Shown here in pieces: positions 49,800-61,251 of a stretch of DNA of 64,000 bases (position 1 is its first letter; each line of letters starts with the position of its first letter). The translations under genes and the position numbers were made by a program. Source of the stretch: Boswellia sacra (taxonomy: Eukaryota; Streptophyta; Magnoliopsida; Sapindales; Burseraceae); assembly GCA_013180625.2 (NCBI GenBank), contig SNVD02006942.1:62001-126000 (forward strand). The letters run 5' to 3'. A model generated the notes under the pieces. The model ran no database searches. It was given only the letters and a program-made list of their open reading frames with translations, and had not been told where the DNA came from.

Positions 49800-51320
49800 T
49801 GCTTGCAACTTCTGTAGCTACTAGCAATCATTTCCCATGGCATCGAGCACTCAGTTTGATCATGAATAGCATGAGAAAGTTTTATTTGGAATGGCAACAA
49901 CTTAATATTCCTGTGGTCAATATGTAAAAGGATAACAACCTTAATTATAAATTCCTTTTCTAGATTACCTGTCCATTGTTTACCTTAAACGCTCTGACCG
50001 CAAATAATTGTCCCATCTTCTAAAATTCACCAATAGAGGCTGCCTGGCACGCCAATGCTAAGGATTTTATTTCAGTTAACGTGCGGCCTTCATTTGAGGA
50101 AATTGTTCTTTCGAGTTAGATTAAGTTTCTTCATCGTAGAACCTTGTCAGACCATAAAGCTTCAAGAATAAAGGCCAAGTCTTAACACCTGTGCCAGTGC
50201 CGGCAATCATACAAAAACGATATAAAGGCAACCTGAACATCATATGTTAGTTATTGATATTAAAGTGCCAAACAAGGATGGTACCATCGAGATCTGGTGT
50301 CATCCATGATTTCTCTTCTCATCGGTGTTAAACTTATAAAATTTGTACAATATAAATTCTGTAACATGACATGAGAGTCTAAGTTGTAAAATCTCATTGG
50401 AGATGTAACTTTTTTCACCTATTTTTGTTATTTTTTGTGAATTTTTGTCATATAGACTGTCACGTCATATTATAGAGTTTAGTTTGTATGAATGTTATAA
50501 ATGTAGTGTTACTCTTTCTTTCCTACATGATTTCCATGAATCATTTGCACTTTGATCACCACCTACAAACCAATCCATCATGACAAATTAAACAATAAAA
50601 TGACCCCATGTGAGAGCTAGCTGGAGATGAAACTGCTTACCATCTGAAACAATCTTCTGCTACTACTAAAACTTGTGAGTTGACGAGACAGTAGCAGCTA
50701 TAAAACCAGTACCAAGGTTTTGGAATACTTGAACTATTATTAATCACCAGAGATTCATGATGCCTGCTACTATTAGATTTGACTTGCCAAACCAGAATCA
50801 TATTGAATTTTAATCAAATAATTAAAAAATTTGCTAAGAATTTCAATCATTTTGAGCATTAAATTAGAGAATATAATAATAACTGTGAATCCCTGCGGAA
50901 GATAGGGTTTGCCCTTTAAGCCTCCGACATGTAAGCACGAAAAAATGTTGTATTCACTTCTGTACAAATGGCATTGGGACAACCGATTTTGAATCTTTGA
51001 TAATGTCGTCTTAACACAACATCAAATCAATCACTACAGAAACCTTCAAAAGACAGAGTTTTGAATAAAATAGGACGATGAAAAGGTGGTGTTAGACTTA
51101 GGAAGCCAATCTGTCTACCAGAAAACGAGTATGGCTTGTCTCCCAAGTTCTCGCTTATATAGACAGGATCCCCAATTGACGTACATTTGCTATTATTGAT
51201 GTGCATGGTGCTTTTGAGGATATTTGTCCAGGGCATCAACTTTGTGATACCCTGCTTTTGAGCATAAAGTGCCATGAACTTGAACATTGTTGATCTTAGA
51301 GCTAGAAAAGTGAACATGAG
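49800..51320 (-). pseudogene. Decayed wall-associated-kinase-like pseudogene 2
   Basis: Fragments of a second WAK-like gene in the same strand order as the better copy at 52265-54317. The region 49850-50220 parallels the kinase N-lobe region of that copy at about 53000-53450: both have TTGATCATGAATAGCAT, a CTGTGRTCAAT.TGT block and the AAGACCATAAAGCT block near the membrane segment. At 50880-50985 the frame reads CLHVGGLKGKPYLPQGF, a recognisable relic of the WAK EGF-like pattern GYKGNPYLPQGC. At 51027-51317 a frame contains GDPVYISENLGDKPYSFSG, which looks like the ectodomain. The blocks are separated by stops and indels, and no functional product is possible. Confidence 0.55.
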
Positions 51321-52264
51321 TGGAGGTGAGAGTTCCGCATTTCAGCTAACAGCTACGTATTTCTTCCTCTTAAGTAGATATCGTCCGAACAGCTTCTGCT
51401 TCTAAGTAAATTTTATGCAACCAAACAGTCATTCACCCAAAACGCGTATACTTAGTTGGGTTCCTTAAATCAGTCCAAAACAGCGATGTGAGACGTGACA
51501 ATATGCATGATGAGTAATAATATACTTTCCAACTATAGCAATCATAGAATGATTGAGACAATGAGAAGAAATTTCAAAGAATATGCTAGGATACATTTTA
51601 TCAAAGAGGCTCATAGTTTTCCTCTTAACATTTTCGACAAACTTGCATCTTTGTGGTTGCCATTAAATTATACAGAAATTTCATATAACTTGCTCTACAT
51701 GTCACAGAACTTTCATCCCATGGAAGCCGCTGAATATGGACAGAGATTTCATTGTAGTTACGGAGATTAGGTACATTATGTTTTTCAAGAAGACTAACAA
51801 TTTTTATTCATTTTCAACTAAGAACTTGCATCCACGCTTAACTAAACAGATTGATTAATTGTTTTTTCTCATACGGGAAGCCACCACCACAAACTAGTTT
51901 TAACTTAAACTCGAGCTTCAAGTTTAACTTAAGCGATAAGTTTAGCTCTTTGTTAAGTCTGCGATGATTGATGAGCAAGAGTACATATATACGGAGAAAA
52001 AATTACTTACAAAGAACTCGCATGGAAATTTCAGAACATGAATGGATGAGGTAAGTTTCTTAGAAAGATTCACTCGACTGCTTCAAAGAAATTGAATGCT
52101 TCATTGAATACCTCTACGGCTCTAGACAAATCCTGTATTTTCGAACAAAAATCTGGAAAACATTGTCATAAACCATTCACTTTTAGAAAATAAACTATAA
52201 ATATGTAAATGAAAATAATCCTCTGTAGGCTAATCTCTGTATTTGGTGAAATGTCATCATCTAA

Positions 52265-54317
52265 CTACCTAGATTTGTTGTGATAAAGACAAAGCAACTC
52301 CTGGAGTGGTTGGCTCTTTATTGACAGTGCAGCATTGATAATCTCAGAGTAAGCACCAATTGAGCTTGATCTGAAATCCAAATTCTCAGCAGAATTGAAA
52401 TTCTTATTCTCAGTTGAACTTTTCACATCTATTTCAACTTGCATTAGAGCCTGCTTGGACGTCACAATCCCCTGCAATTCAACTGCAACTTCTCTCATTG
52501 GTGGCCTATTCCTTCCATTTAAGTCTAAACATCTTTTTGCAAGGTATGCAACTGCTATCAGCTCTTGCATTTCTTCCTTAACAACACAAGCATCAAGAAT
52601 ATCAACTGAATTGTTTTTCTCTAATGATGAAAGGAAATAAGCGGCTAAACCTACTTTTTCGTCTGGCCCAATTGAACATATTGGTTTTTCACCTGTTAAA
52701 AACTCAACAAGAACCACACCAAAGCTATTGACATCACTTTTTTCTGTGAATTTACTAGATTGGAAATACTTGGCAACAAAGTAGCCAAAGGTGCCTTTCA
52801 CTTGTGTGGTTAAATGAGTTTGATCCAACGCAACTGATCTTGAGGTTCCAAATTCAACGATTTTGCCCTAAACTTTTCATCCAATATTATGTTGGAAGAC
52901 TTGATATCCCTATGATAAATTGGGAGAGAAGCGGCTGAATGCAAGTATGCAATTGCACTTGCAAATTCAGTATCTACACGCAACCTCATTTCCCATGTCA
53001 TGGGAAACTCCTCTGCTTGATCATGAATAGCATATGAAAGAGTTCCATTGGGAATGAAGTGTAAACAAGCAAAGAACTTCTGTCTCCAAACAACTACCTA
53101 ATAGTTTAAGAACATTTCTGTGATCAATTTGTGGAAGGATAATAATCGCATTTATAAATTGTTCAAGTTGCCCCTCATCTATTACATTAGACATTTTAAC
53201 TGCAAAAATTTTCCCGTCTGTTAACATTCCTTTATAGACTGTACCTTGCCTTCCCCGATCAAGGATTCCATTCTTGTTGAATTTGTCATTAGCAATTTCT
53301 AACTCCATTGAAGTAAAAAGTTTAGTTTTCTCCACACAAAGAAAGTTTCTGTCGCAACGATAATTTCTCTTAGAGAATTTTCCATTGAGTTTAATAACTT
53401 TTCTTCTTTGTAGAAACTTGTAAGACCATAAAGCTCCGAGAATTGAAACCAAGAGTCCAATACCTCCCCCACTACCTGCAAATTATATGTAAACGATAAA
53501 GTTTATTAAGTTCGAAGTCACATATGGAAGATTATATTGATTATCATTATATAAATGCAAGACAGTTAAGAGGTTTGTGTACCTATAAGAGCTGGTTTCA
53601 CCAAGGATTTCTTTTGAGCACAGCCAGTTCCATATCTAGTGCCAATGGCACCATGATATCCCGAACGGCAAGAAACCACTTTTGGTCTGCAACAAAAGCT
53701 TGCTGGCAGATTTTACTACCGGTGGCACTTACAGTGAAGTTCTTTGGTCCATGACCAAGAGGGATCGTAGCCTGGCAACAGTAACTAGTACAATAATCGC
53801 CACGCAAACTAGTGAATGTATCACTCTGATCATTACCACACGCACCCCGCAAAGCTCTTAATTGTTTTTGCTCATTATAGCTTGGAGGCCACAACCTAAT
53901 GCAGCGAACACGTTGTCGTAGTCTGGGTAGGACATGTAGGATTGTCCCCCAAGTTGATGCTTTCCTAAGCTGAACGACCACAAAGCGAAGGTATCTTACT
54001 AATAATGCGCAAAATGCCTGATAGTTTATGTCCAGGACCTCTGCAGCCTCGTGATAAGTCAAGAAAGGTTTAGGAGGATTGAATGAAGTGTTACATGTTA
54101 TAGAAAACCATTTATTGATGTAGCAATTGGATCTCATTACAAAAGGGTATGGGATGGTAACATTCCCGCATGCATCTGCACAACCAGGCAGCGCTACTGG
54201 ATGAACAAAAGTTGCGGAAACTGAAACTCTCAACAATAAGAAGGGAATGAGTCGGATAGCGTATCCCCATGCTGTGAATAAGAACATGGTTGATCCTAGT
54301 GCTGGCTCGTGCAACAA
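52265..54317 (-). pseudogene. Wall-associated-kinase-like receptor pseudogene 1
   Basis: Order from 5' (54317) to 3' (52265). First a signal-like hydrophobic N terminus, then a GUB_WAK ectodomain (CADACGNVTIPYPF, ACGNDQSD, GDYCTSYCCQATIP). An intron lies at about 53475-53585, then a transmembrane segment (GGGIGLLVSILGALW). The kinase follows, with the AVK lysine, [12 protein letters not shown] and a C-lobe including VNSFGVVLVEFLTGEKP and RPPMREVAVEL. The reading frame is broken at several points. In the ectodomain frames change near 53600, 53880 and 53960, and in the kinase near 53060 and near 52868, just before the activation segment. That segment reads EFG instead of DFG. The glycine loop has Asp for its first Gly. 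The last 187 codons are still open. Confidence 0.8.
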
Positions 54318-54324
54318 GCAGCAT

Positions 54325-55185
54325 CAGCTGATATTTGAGAAAATTTTTAGAAAACTAGGCAGGCTTGGATAATCTTTGAATTGATGACTTTATTTTGTTT
54401 ATAAAATTTCAGTACAATTTCTCAGAGAGACTTCGATAAATCTCTAAACGGACGACTTTTAGTTTTCCCCAAACCTTCAAACTGCCAACTTTACCCATGC
54501 GTTCTTAGAACGACTTTGATAACACCTTAAACAAGGAGACCGCCTAGGCGTTTTTAAAGAGTCGATAATACGTTGGAGATCTACAAAAATATCAGAAATT
54601 AGCAAAGTCAGGGAGACTATTTGAATTTTCTTTTGATTGTCAGCCGAGATATGTTATTAAATTTACCTCCCTCGCGCATTCTACTCCCACGCGTTCATAG
54701 AATGATAAAATGGTATTGTAGATAATGTAACTCTGAACCTTAGGGCAATATTATCTCCTTAGAACTGAATACATTTGATTCAGGTGAAAAACTTCTTGTT
54801 TTCAGTCGATAATGTGTTCATCGTCAGCAGGAGGCAAGTTAACAACACTCAGAAGTTAGAAACACCCAATTGCACAAAAAAGCTTCAACTACTATGCTCT
54901 CTTCTATAACTTGCAACTCAGAGGTCAGAGCCCTGCTTCAGCTCTCCTACTCAGCAAAAGCATTCATCAGTCGAGAGATATCATTAGGAGTCGAGGCATC
55001 AACTAGAAGAAAAACCAAATCAATATGGTCCAACAAAAATTGGAAACCAACAGAATAGACAATTCGTAAAAGCAAAATGCATCTTAGTTTGACGCCATTG
55101 CCATAATGATTCCATTTCCAAAGACATTAATAAACTTTAAAAAAAAAAAAAGGGGGGGAACCAACAGTCCCAAAGATCGCTACTT
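54325..55185. other. Intergenic spacer
   Basis: No supported gene between the WAK pseudogene and the U2AF35 3' region. The short frame at 54870-55058 has no recognisable domain. An A11-G7-type homopolymer junction lies at 55138-55158. Confidence 0.5.
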
Positions 55186-55189
55186 GGTA

Positions 55190-55350
55190 CTGTTGCCATT
55201 CTTAACCTGCAAGTTATGACCAAAATTGATTAGTTGAACGTTGCAGTGGCCTTTTGAGGTTGCAGGCGCTTCTCAGTTTTTTTCCTGTCTGTCATCTCAT
55301 GGATCTTGTAAACGCATCTTCTATCCTCTGATACAGCAGCCACCCACCTG
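55190..55350 (-). other. Possible terminal exon of unknown affiliation
   Basis: After a GTTTACAG acceptor-like site near 55350, the minus strand is open to a stop at about 55235. It encodes about 38 residues, including WVAAVSEDRRCVYKIHEM and a basic TDRKKTEKRLQPQK. The U2AF35 gene already has a good stop at 56290, so this would be an alternative or separate 3' exon, or part of a long 3' UTR. I recognise no family. Confidence 0.25.
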
Positions 55351-56289
55351 TAAACAAATTTCACTGTAAGCTGTAATTATGAAGAATAGCTTGTTCCTTA
55401 GAAGCAGGATACCTGAACCTGCAAAACGGATAACATCCGTAAGAACAGTACTAAATTTAATTGGACTCAAATGAAGAACAAGAAAGTTTAAAGTAAGCAA
55501 CACCCAATTCAGAACCATGAAAATTTCATCTTTTGCTAGCGAGGATGTTTTGAGGGTCACAGAGTTCCTGGCTGTAAATACATTAACACATGCACACATT
55601 GAGGCACAACTAAAAATTAATTAATTAATTAAAAATTAAAAAAAAAGACTCAATAATCAGAACCAATTATCTTTGCCAAAGAGTAAATATCAGCCAAAAC
55701 GCTAAATTCTGCAACAAAATATATAATGCAAACGAATTCCCTCTTGAACAACAAGAACTTTGAGTGAAGAAGATTTTCCCAATCAACAGAAAAACAATAT
55801 GTAAATGAAGCCGTGTCAATTTAATCAGTTTAAAAGTTCTACAAACCGTGAATTTAAATGAAACTTACTTCAGAAGGTAAAAGAACGTAGAAAGGAATGA
55901 AAACTTGAGACGGAACAAACCAGTTTGACAATAGAAAAAGTTCTGTAGAAAAGGATGATTCCACTTCCAGGCTACATATAACAGTAGGAATGGAGTGCCT
56001 ATTGAGAAGCTGATACATGCAGAGAAGCAAGCAATGATGCAGTTTTAAATCAGCCAGAAAAAAAAAAAAAAAAAAAAGAGGACAAAAATATATTAAAAAA
56101 GGCATAAAACTTTTCATATGCCACATCACAGGATTGACCTGTACACCACCTGCACAGTGGAAAATGGCTGTAAGCTAAATTTATTTAGAGGTTGCTCCCT
56201 ACTGAAATGTAACTTCAAAGAAGAAGACTAAATATCACAATTATAAACATAGGGGAGAGAAGAAAACGAACCAGACACTAGTAAGTGGA
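55351..56289 (-). other. Region 3' of U2AF35, probable 3' UTR or downstream spacer
   Basis: AT-rich with a poly-A run (about 56058-56078 on plus) and no convincing coding exon. It may contain the U2AF35 3' UTR. A TTAATTAATTAATTAA tract lies near 55618-55634. Confidence 0.45.
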
Positions 56290-57996
56290 TCAGTAAACAT
56301 AGCCTCCCTGTTGCGGAGGCTGCTGCTGCTGCTCATATCCTTGGTACCGATTACCAGTTTGCATATAATTATCAATGCGTTCATTGTTATTGTCCACACG
56401 GTCAGAAATGACTTCATTAGCATTTTCTTGCTGTTCCCTCTCCCTATTCCACTGCTCAATTTTGGCACGCCTCTCCTCACTGCTTTCTCTGACAGGGCTA
56501 CGATTCTGTCTTCCACCAGGGCTTCTACTTCTCCCTCTCCTATGGCTAGGGCTGGTGCTCATATACCTCCTGCTCCGTCTTTCATGATATTGCTCCCCAT
56601 CATCATGCCTTCTAGAAGAACTGTGCCCACGATGAGAGCGCTCTTCATGGCTACGATGCCTGTAGGGGCTTCTGCTTCTGCTTCTGCTGTGGCTATGCCT
56701 TCGTCTGTATCTTCCAAATAGTTCACGCCTCAACTCCCTAACAACATTGACATATACATATATATGAGGAAAAATATTCAGAAAATTACATTCAATTATG
56801 CCTGCTAAATTAAAAACTAAACCATTAAGAATGATTATGTTATTACCTGCTGATCCTTTTCAAGTGCATGAAATTGCAGTATCCACCACGATTACATGCA
56901 TTCTCCTCGTATTGCCTACAGGTGGCTTCACGGAAGTCCGTCACAGGGGAGAAGTCAACAATAATTGGACGCCCTGTCATTATTGAGGTTCAAATCAGAA
57001 TAAGAACAAGATACAATGGACCAATTCATAGCAATCACCATTTTCCAACGAACATAGACCAATTAAAATTAAATTTCACAAGGGAAACCACAACAACATC
57101 GAGACACAACTTATTCAGTTATGTATTACAGTATGCCAAGAACATAAAATATTAGAAAAGCAGTAAGAATCCTAACCAGCATAAAATCTCCCTGTCAGAC
57201 TTTTAAGAGCTCTTGCAGCTTGTTCTTCCTCCCTGTACTGAACATACACATTACCAACCTGCATGGAGATACAAATGAAGTTTTATATAACAGAACAGGA
57301 TATAAAGTAAATCACATAAAAAGGAGAAAGGAGAACAATTCAAAAAAAAATTACCATGTGGTCAGCTAGATTGTCACAGACATTCAGGCTCTCAATTTCA
57401 CCATACTTGTTCAGTTCCTCAAATAGATCTTCATAGAAATCCTACAATTTCATTCATAAACATTTTAATTCCATCAGATCAATCATAATAAGAGTACAAA
57501 AGCTAATCATCTATATTACTCGATCATTCATATCAAACAAAAACTCGACACAATAATTCAAAAAATCCAAAAACCACATTTGGCTTGTGCATTATTAAAA
57601 AAATCAGTTTCAGAATAAAACAACGCAGAATCTCGAAAATAAATAGCACTAAACCTGAGAACAAGATAATCAAGATATAAACTTGAAGGCAATTAATAAG
57701 TAAAAAACCAAACTTTAATTTGACAGAACAAGAAAAATCAAATTTTGCAGGTAATAGACCTCGAAGTGTTGCTGGATCTTGCGAGGGTCCAGTGGGTTGC
57801 CCTGGGCGTCGACGCCAGGAGTGATCATGTCGGGGCGCTGGTACATGTTGGAAAGCAACAGAGTGGGGCTGATACTGGGCTTGGTGTGGAGGCGGGAGCA
57901 GCGGTCGCCATGCCTGCAAGCTCCGATCTTGAAGTAAAAAGGGCAATTTACTCTGTCTTTCTCTGTACCAAATATGGAAGCCAAGTGCTCAGCCAT
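56290..57996 (-). CDS. U2AF35: U2AF small subunit (U2AF35), 3' splice-site recognition factor
   Basis: Small subunit of the U2 auxiliary factor, which contacts the AG of 3' splice sites and pairs with U2AF65 in the nucleus. Exons: 57996-57760, 57441-57355, 57258-57177, 56973-56847, 56737-56290. The total of 981 nt gives 326 residues. Domains: N-terminal zinc finger C-X8-C-X5-C-X3-H at residues 18-37 ([16 protein letters not shown]); U2AF-homology/RRM motif about 40-145 ([49 protein letters not shown]); second finger C-X7-C-X5-C-X3-H at 154-172; a long Arg-Ser domain from about 178; and a Gln/Gly-rich tail ending GGYVY. It is longer than the two Arabidopsis copies because of the tail. The start is the first ATG, preceded by an in-frame GTG that I do not use. 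Confidence 0.95.
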
Positions 57997-58139
57997 CACG
58001 AAACAGAGGATGAGGATTTGTTGCGGAGAAGGAGAATGTGGCTTCTTGTAACAGGAAACACAGAATCTATGTGGGTTGTCTGTAAGATGGATTTCTGACG
58101 CTTCCCGGGAGGCTCAAGTACTATTGTTCTATTCTTGTT

Positions 58140-58949
58140 CTACTTCTAGATGTTTCTTCAACCAATAAATAATTAATTAATTAGAAAATTAAAAAATGGT
58201 CCAAAATTTCCGCACTTTTTTTATTATAATAGTTTTTAAATTATTAAAATTTTGGAATCAAAATTAATTAGTATTAAAAATTTTTCAATAGCATGATCAC
58301 AACCATAATTACAACAATTTTTTTATTTATTTTTTTCCTTTCCCTCCACAAGGTTCAAATGCCTCTTTTCGGGTTTTGAAATTTGCTAGGATAAAAAACT
58401 TATCGGTTTCACTAGTTATAATTTCTAAATTGCTTCAAAGCATAGTTATTTTTCGGCATGCTCTCTTAATTTTTTTAAAATCTAATTCTAAACTTTTTTG
58501 AATGAACAAATAAATAACAATTTTTTTAATTTTTAATATAATTTTCTTTAGAAAAATTAATAATGCTTTAAAGAGTAACACTACATGTACAACTAAATTA
58601 TACAGCTTAACTTATATAATAATTATTACTATATCAAATTGTATAGTTAATTTATATAATCCCATTATGTGTGCGTAGGATTATTGTATATTTTAAAAGA
58701 TTTCGATATGATATCAAGCAACCAATATGCCCTAATTTACCCTTACTATTTAATCTTATCGGTATGGGTTACTTCACGTATAAAACTCGATAAAAATCTT
58801 TTAATATGAGTTATTGAATGTAGTAACTAGTAAGTGATGTCAAATTAATTATTCTTATTGATACAACTTTATAATAAAAAATGAGATTTTTTAATACTTA
58901 TTATTAGAATTTACACCTTTCTGTTGTTATAAGATGTACCGATTGCCAA
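58140..58949. other. Upstream region of U2AF35 and AT-rich spacer
   Basis: Gene-free AT-rich sequence. The first part should contain the U2AF35 promoter, but I could not pick a clear TATA box on the minus strand. Confidence 0.45.
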
Positions 58950-59190
58950 ATATTTTTTTAGAACAAAATTTGGGAAATGACCTTGTTTAAGGAAGTCTAT
59001 TTGATAAATGAACCAGTTTTTAAAAGTTTACATATTTTGATAATTTTCTATACTTCACACTCATTATCGAATCGTTTGACGCATTTGCACTATTAAATTG
59101 TCGGAAATAGTCATGATATGCGAATTTAAAGCACGTGAGTTATTTTTTATAATCCATACTTAAATTGGGTCTGTTTTTGAAATTTTTACT
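58950..59190. repeat. Dispersed AT-rich element, copy 3
   Basis: It shares the block order of the copies at 35974-36194 and 60157-60450: a TTTGGGAAATGACCTTGTTT start, a CTATACTTCACACTCATTAT block, degenerate TTGTCGGAAATAGTC units, and a right end with ACTTAAATTGGGTCTG and TTTTTGAAATTT. Boundaries are approximate. Confidence 0.4.
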
Positions 59191-59264
59191 ATTACTTATT
59201 GTGTTTTTATTTTTAGTCTTATAAATTAACTTGGATTGTATACGAATAAGGATTATTTTACTTA

Positions 59265-59800
59265 ACCAATGACTTTAAAAGAATTGAACGATGAGCCGTA
59301 TGAGATGAAAATATCATGTACGGTTCTATAAAGTTGTAGTAAAAGTGATTTATCTAACAACTTTTTCACTATTACCCCGAAAAAACTAAACTCTACCTTA
59401 AGAAAGTTGTTAAAGTACGGTTAATCTATAGGTTTTAAATCACTGCATATATACTCGGTATTAGCCACAATTCACAAAGACATTATATAGTCTTAGTAAG
59501 AGGGGGGCGAGTTAAGGATTTATATGGTGTGAGATATCATATTGTTTGAGGAACCCTAAATATTATTGGAGTAAATGATCGTTAATTAGAGCATTTTAGT
59601 GCATTATAGATTTTTATCGAGGACTTTACATGATGCCATGTGAATTACTATAAACATGTGAGACTATGGCTAGCCCAACAATGAAAGTTTCAAAATGGAA
59701 CTCAAGTAGGCTGTCATGAGACAAAAGGTCTTACTTATTGAGATATTTGATTCTAGATTATTATATGCCCAAAGCCCATTATTGAAAAAATTTGAAAAGT
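59265..59800 (+). pseudogene. rps12: Nuclear plastid DNA insert: rps12 exon 2 with group II intron parts
   Basis: Order as in the chloroplast genome. First comes the end of the trans-spliced rps12 intron, including a clear group II domain V (GAGCCGTATGAGATGAAAAT...TACGGTTC, 59291-59324). Next is exon 2, starting near 59370 (ATTACCCCGAAAAAACTAAA), with TCTTAGTAAGAGGGGGGCGA and GGTGTGAGATATCATATTG. Last is the start of the following intron (TGATGCCATGTGAATTACTA, GAGACAAAAGGTCTT). Relative to the expected plastid sequence, many C and G positions read T and A. Stops break the ribosomal protein S12 frame. This is a NUPT and not a functional gene. Confidence 0.88.
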
Positions 59801-59857
59801 CCTGCTTAACCAATTAAACACATTATTTTTGGTTACAAGTCAATAAACGCACAAGCA

Positions 59858-59940
59858 GGTGGTTTGCCCGAGTGGTTAAGGGGGAAGACTTAAGATCTTC
59901 TGTACATAAGTACGCGTGGGTTCGAACCCCACAGCCACCA
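59858..59940 (+). tRNA. tRNA-Leu(TAA)
   Basis: 83 nt. The acceptor stem GGTGGTT pairs with AGCCACC (one G-T). The A-box TTGCCCGAGTGGTTAAGG and the B-box GGTTCGAACCC are intact. The anticodon stem GAAGA/TCTTC encloses the loop CTTAAGA with anticodon TAA. A long variable arm (TGTACATAAGTACG), as in all leucine tRNAs, is present. A plant nuclear type without intron. It has no resemblance to the intron-bearing plastid trnL(UAA). Confidence 0.97.
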
Positions 59941-60014
59941 AATATGTTTTCATTTTTGTTTCTCTATTTATTAGAGATGCAAATTAAAAAGTGTTTTACT
60001 ATCAAAAATTATAT

Positions 60015-60086
60015 TGCGTTTGCCGGGAGTCGAACCCGGGTCTATTGCTTGGAAGGCAATTATCCTAACCGTTGGACTACAAACGC
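60015..60086 (-). tRNA. tRNA-Gly(TCC)
   Basis: 72 nt on the minus strand. The acceptor stem GCGTTTG pairs with CAAACGC. The anticodon stem ATTGC/GCAAT encloses CTTCCAA with anticodon TCC. The T-arm has GGTTCGACTCC. Its start is 146 bp downstream of the tRNA-Leu 3' end and it is transcribed convergently with it. Confidence 0.97.
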
Positions 60087-60156
60087 TTCTTGCAAACATT
60101 TTCAAATTGGCATCTTTAACAGGTACTTAAACAAACAATTAAAGGGTAAAACTTTA

Positions 60157-60450
60157 AGGAAAATTAAAAAATGCCCCAAATTAGAGAGTTTCTTTAATAA
60201 ATAACTATATTCCTAAAAATTTGAATGCTTTGACCGTGTCTGATATCTGATAGCGTTTCATGGGTGTGTTAGACAATGTCTGATAATGTTCAACAGTATC
60301 CAACATATGCATTAGACAATATCCAACTGTAATTGACAAGCGTCCAATTATATCCAACACTTAACATAGGGTTATGACATGTAAATTTACAGGGATATGA
60401 TAATTTTTGCAACACACATTTAAATTTCAGGTATTTTTTTGAAATTTCCC
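60157..60450. repeat. Dispersed AT-rich element, copy 4 (best preserved)
   Basis: The left end GGAAAATTAAAAAATGCCCC and, inverse from the right, GGGAAATTTCAAAAAAATACC form a terminal inverted repeat of about 25 bp with mismatches. The interior has six or more degenerate GTCTGATA/GTCCAACTG units in both orientations. Copies 1-3 share this plan. Probably a non-autonomous Mutator-type or similar DNA element. No clean target duplication was found. Confidence 0.5.
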
Positions 60451-61218
60451 AATTTTTTTATATTTGTCCTTTATTTTTTTTTTTGAAAAAGTCAATACTG
60501 AAGCACGCATTATGTATATGGAAAAATTTTCAAATTGAAGATCTTGATTTATTAGAAATGGAGAGTTTAACCAGTGGATTTGTTATAGTTGATAATCAAT
60601 TAACCTCAAAGGCTCATTCTAAATAATTTGACTTTCTGGACACACTATGATCCCCGGTATGAGTTTTAGGCTTTTAGCTAACCCTTAGTCCCATTATTGG
60701 CCTGCCACTTAAACCAAGCTAAGCCCAGCCCATGACATTTTTAATACTGTGTTTGTTAACCCAAATCCAAAATACTTTGATCTGCAAAATTGTTTGATTT
60801 GATCAATAAATACGTAAGATCAGCAAAGAAAATTCGAAGAAGAAGAACAAAGCTATAAAAGTTCATTATTTTATCTTGATAACCTTCAAAATTTTTACTA
60901 TAAAGAAGGAATTAAAAATTGAGTGGTTCTATTCAGCCGTCACTTTTCGTCTCAATATATTATACCCTTAATTTAGAAAGAATAAAATTATAATATTAGA
61001 AGATAAAATAGGGTTCGCATAATCAAATAAAAATTTGAAGATCTTACTACACATTTATATCATTAAATAATAAGATTTATTGGCTTATTATTTTATTTCC
61101 TTTTTAACTACCAAAACCTTTCCTTTACACAACCTGATTAATAATAAATCAAACAACAATAGTATTAAAACTTTTATTCTCTATGTATCTTCAATTATTA
61201 TTAACCTTTGATATTAAG

Positions 61219-61251
<33 letters not shown>

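Noticed and set aside
56311..56721. Plus-strand 136-codon frame over the U2AF35 RS exon
   Set aside because: Complement of the Arg-Ser repeats; the minus-strand reading has domains and a full exon chain.
59858..59940. Idea that the tRNA-Leu belongs to the plastid insert
   Set aside because: Plastid trnL(UAA) has a group I intron and a different acceptor stem. This gene is intronless with a nuclear-type body, and the plastid-like sequence ends near 59800.
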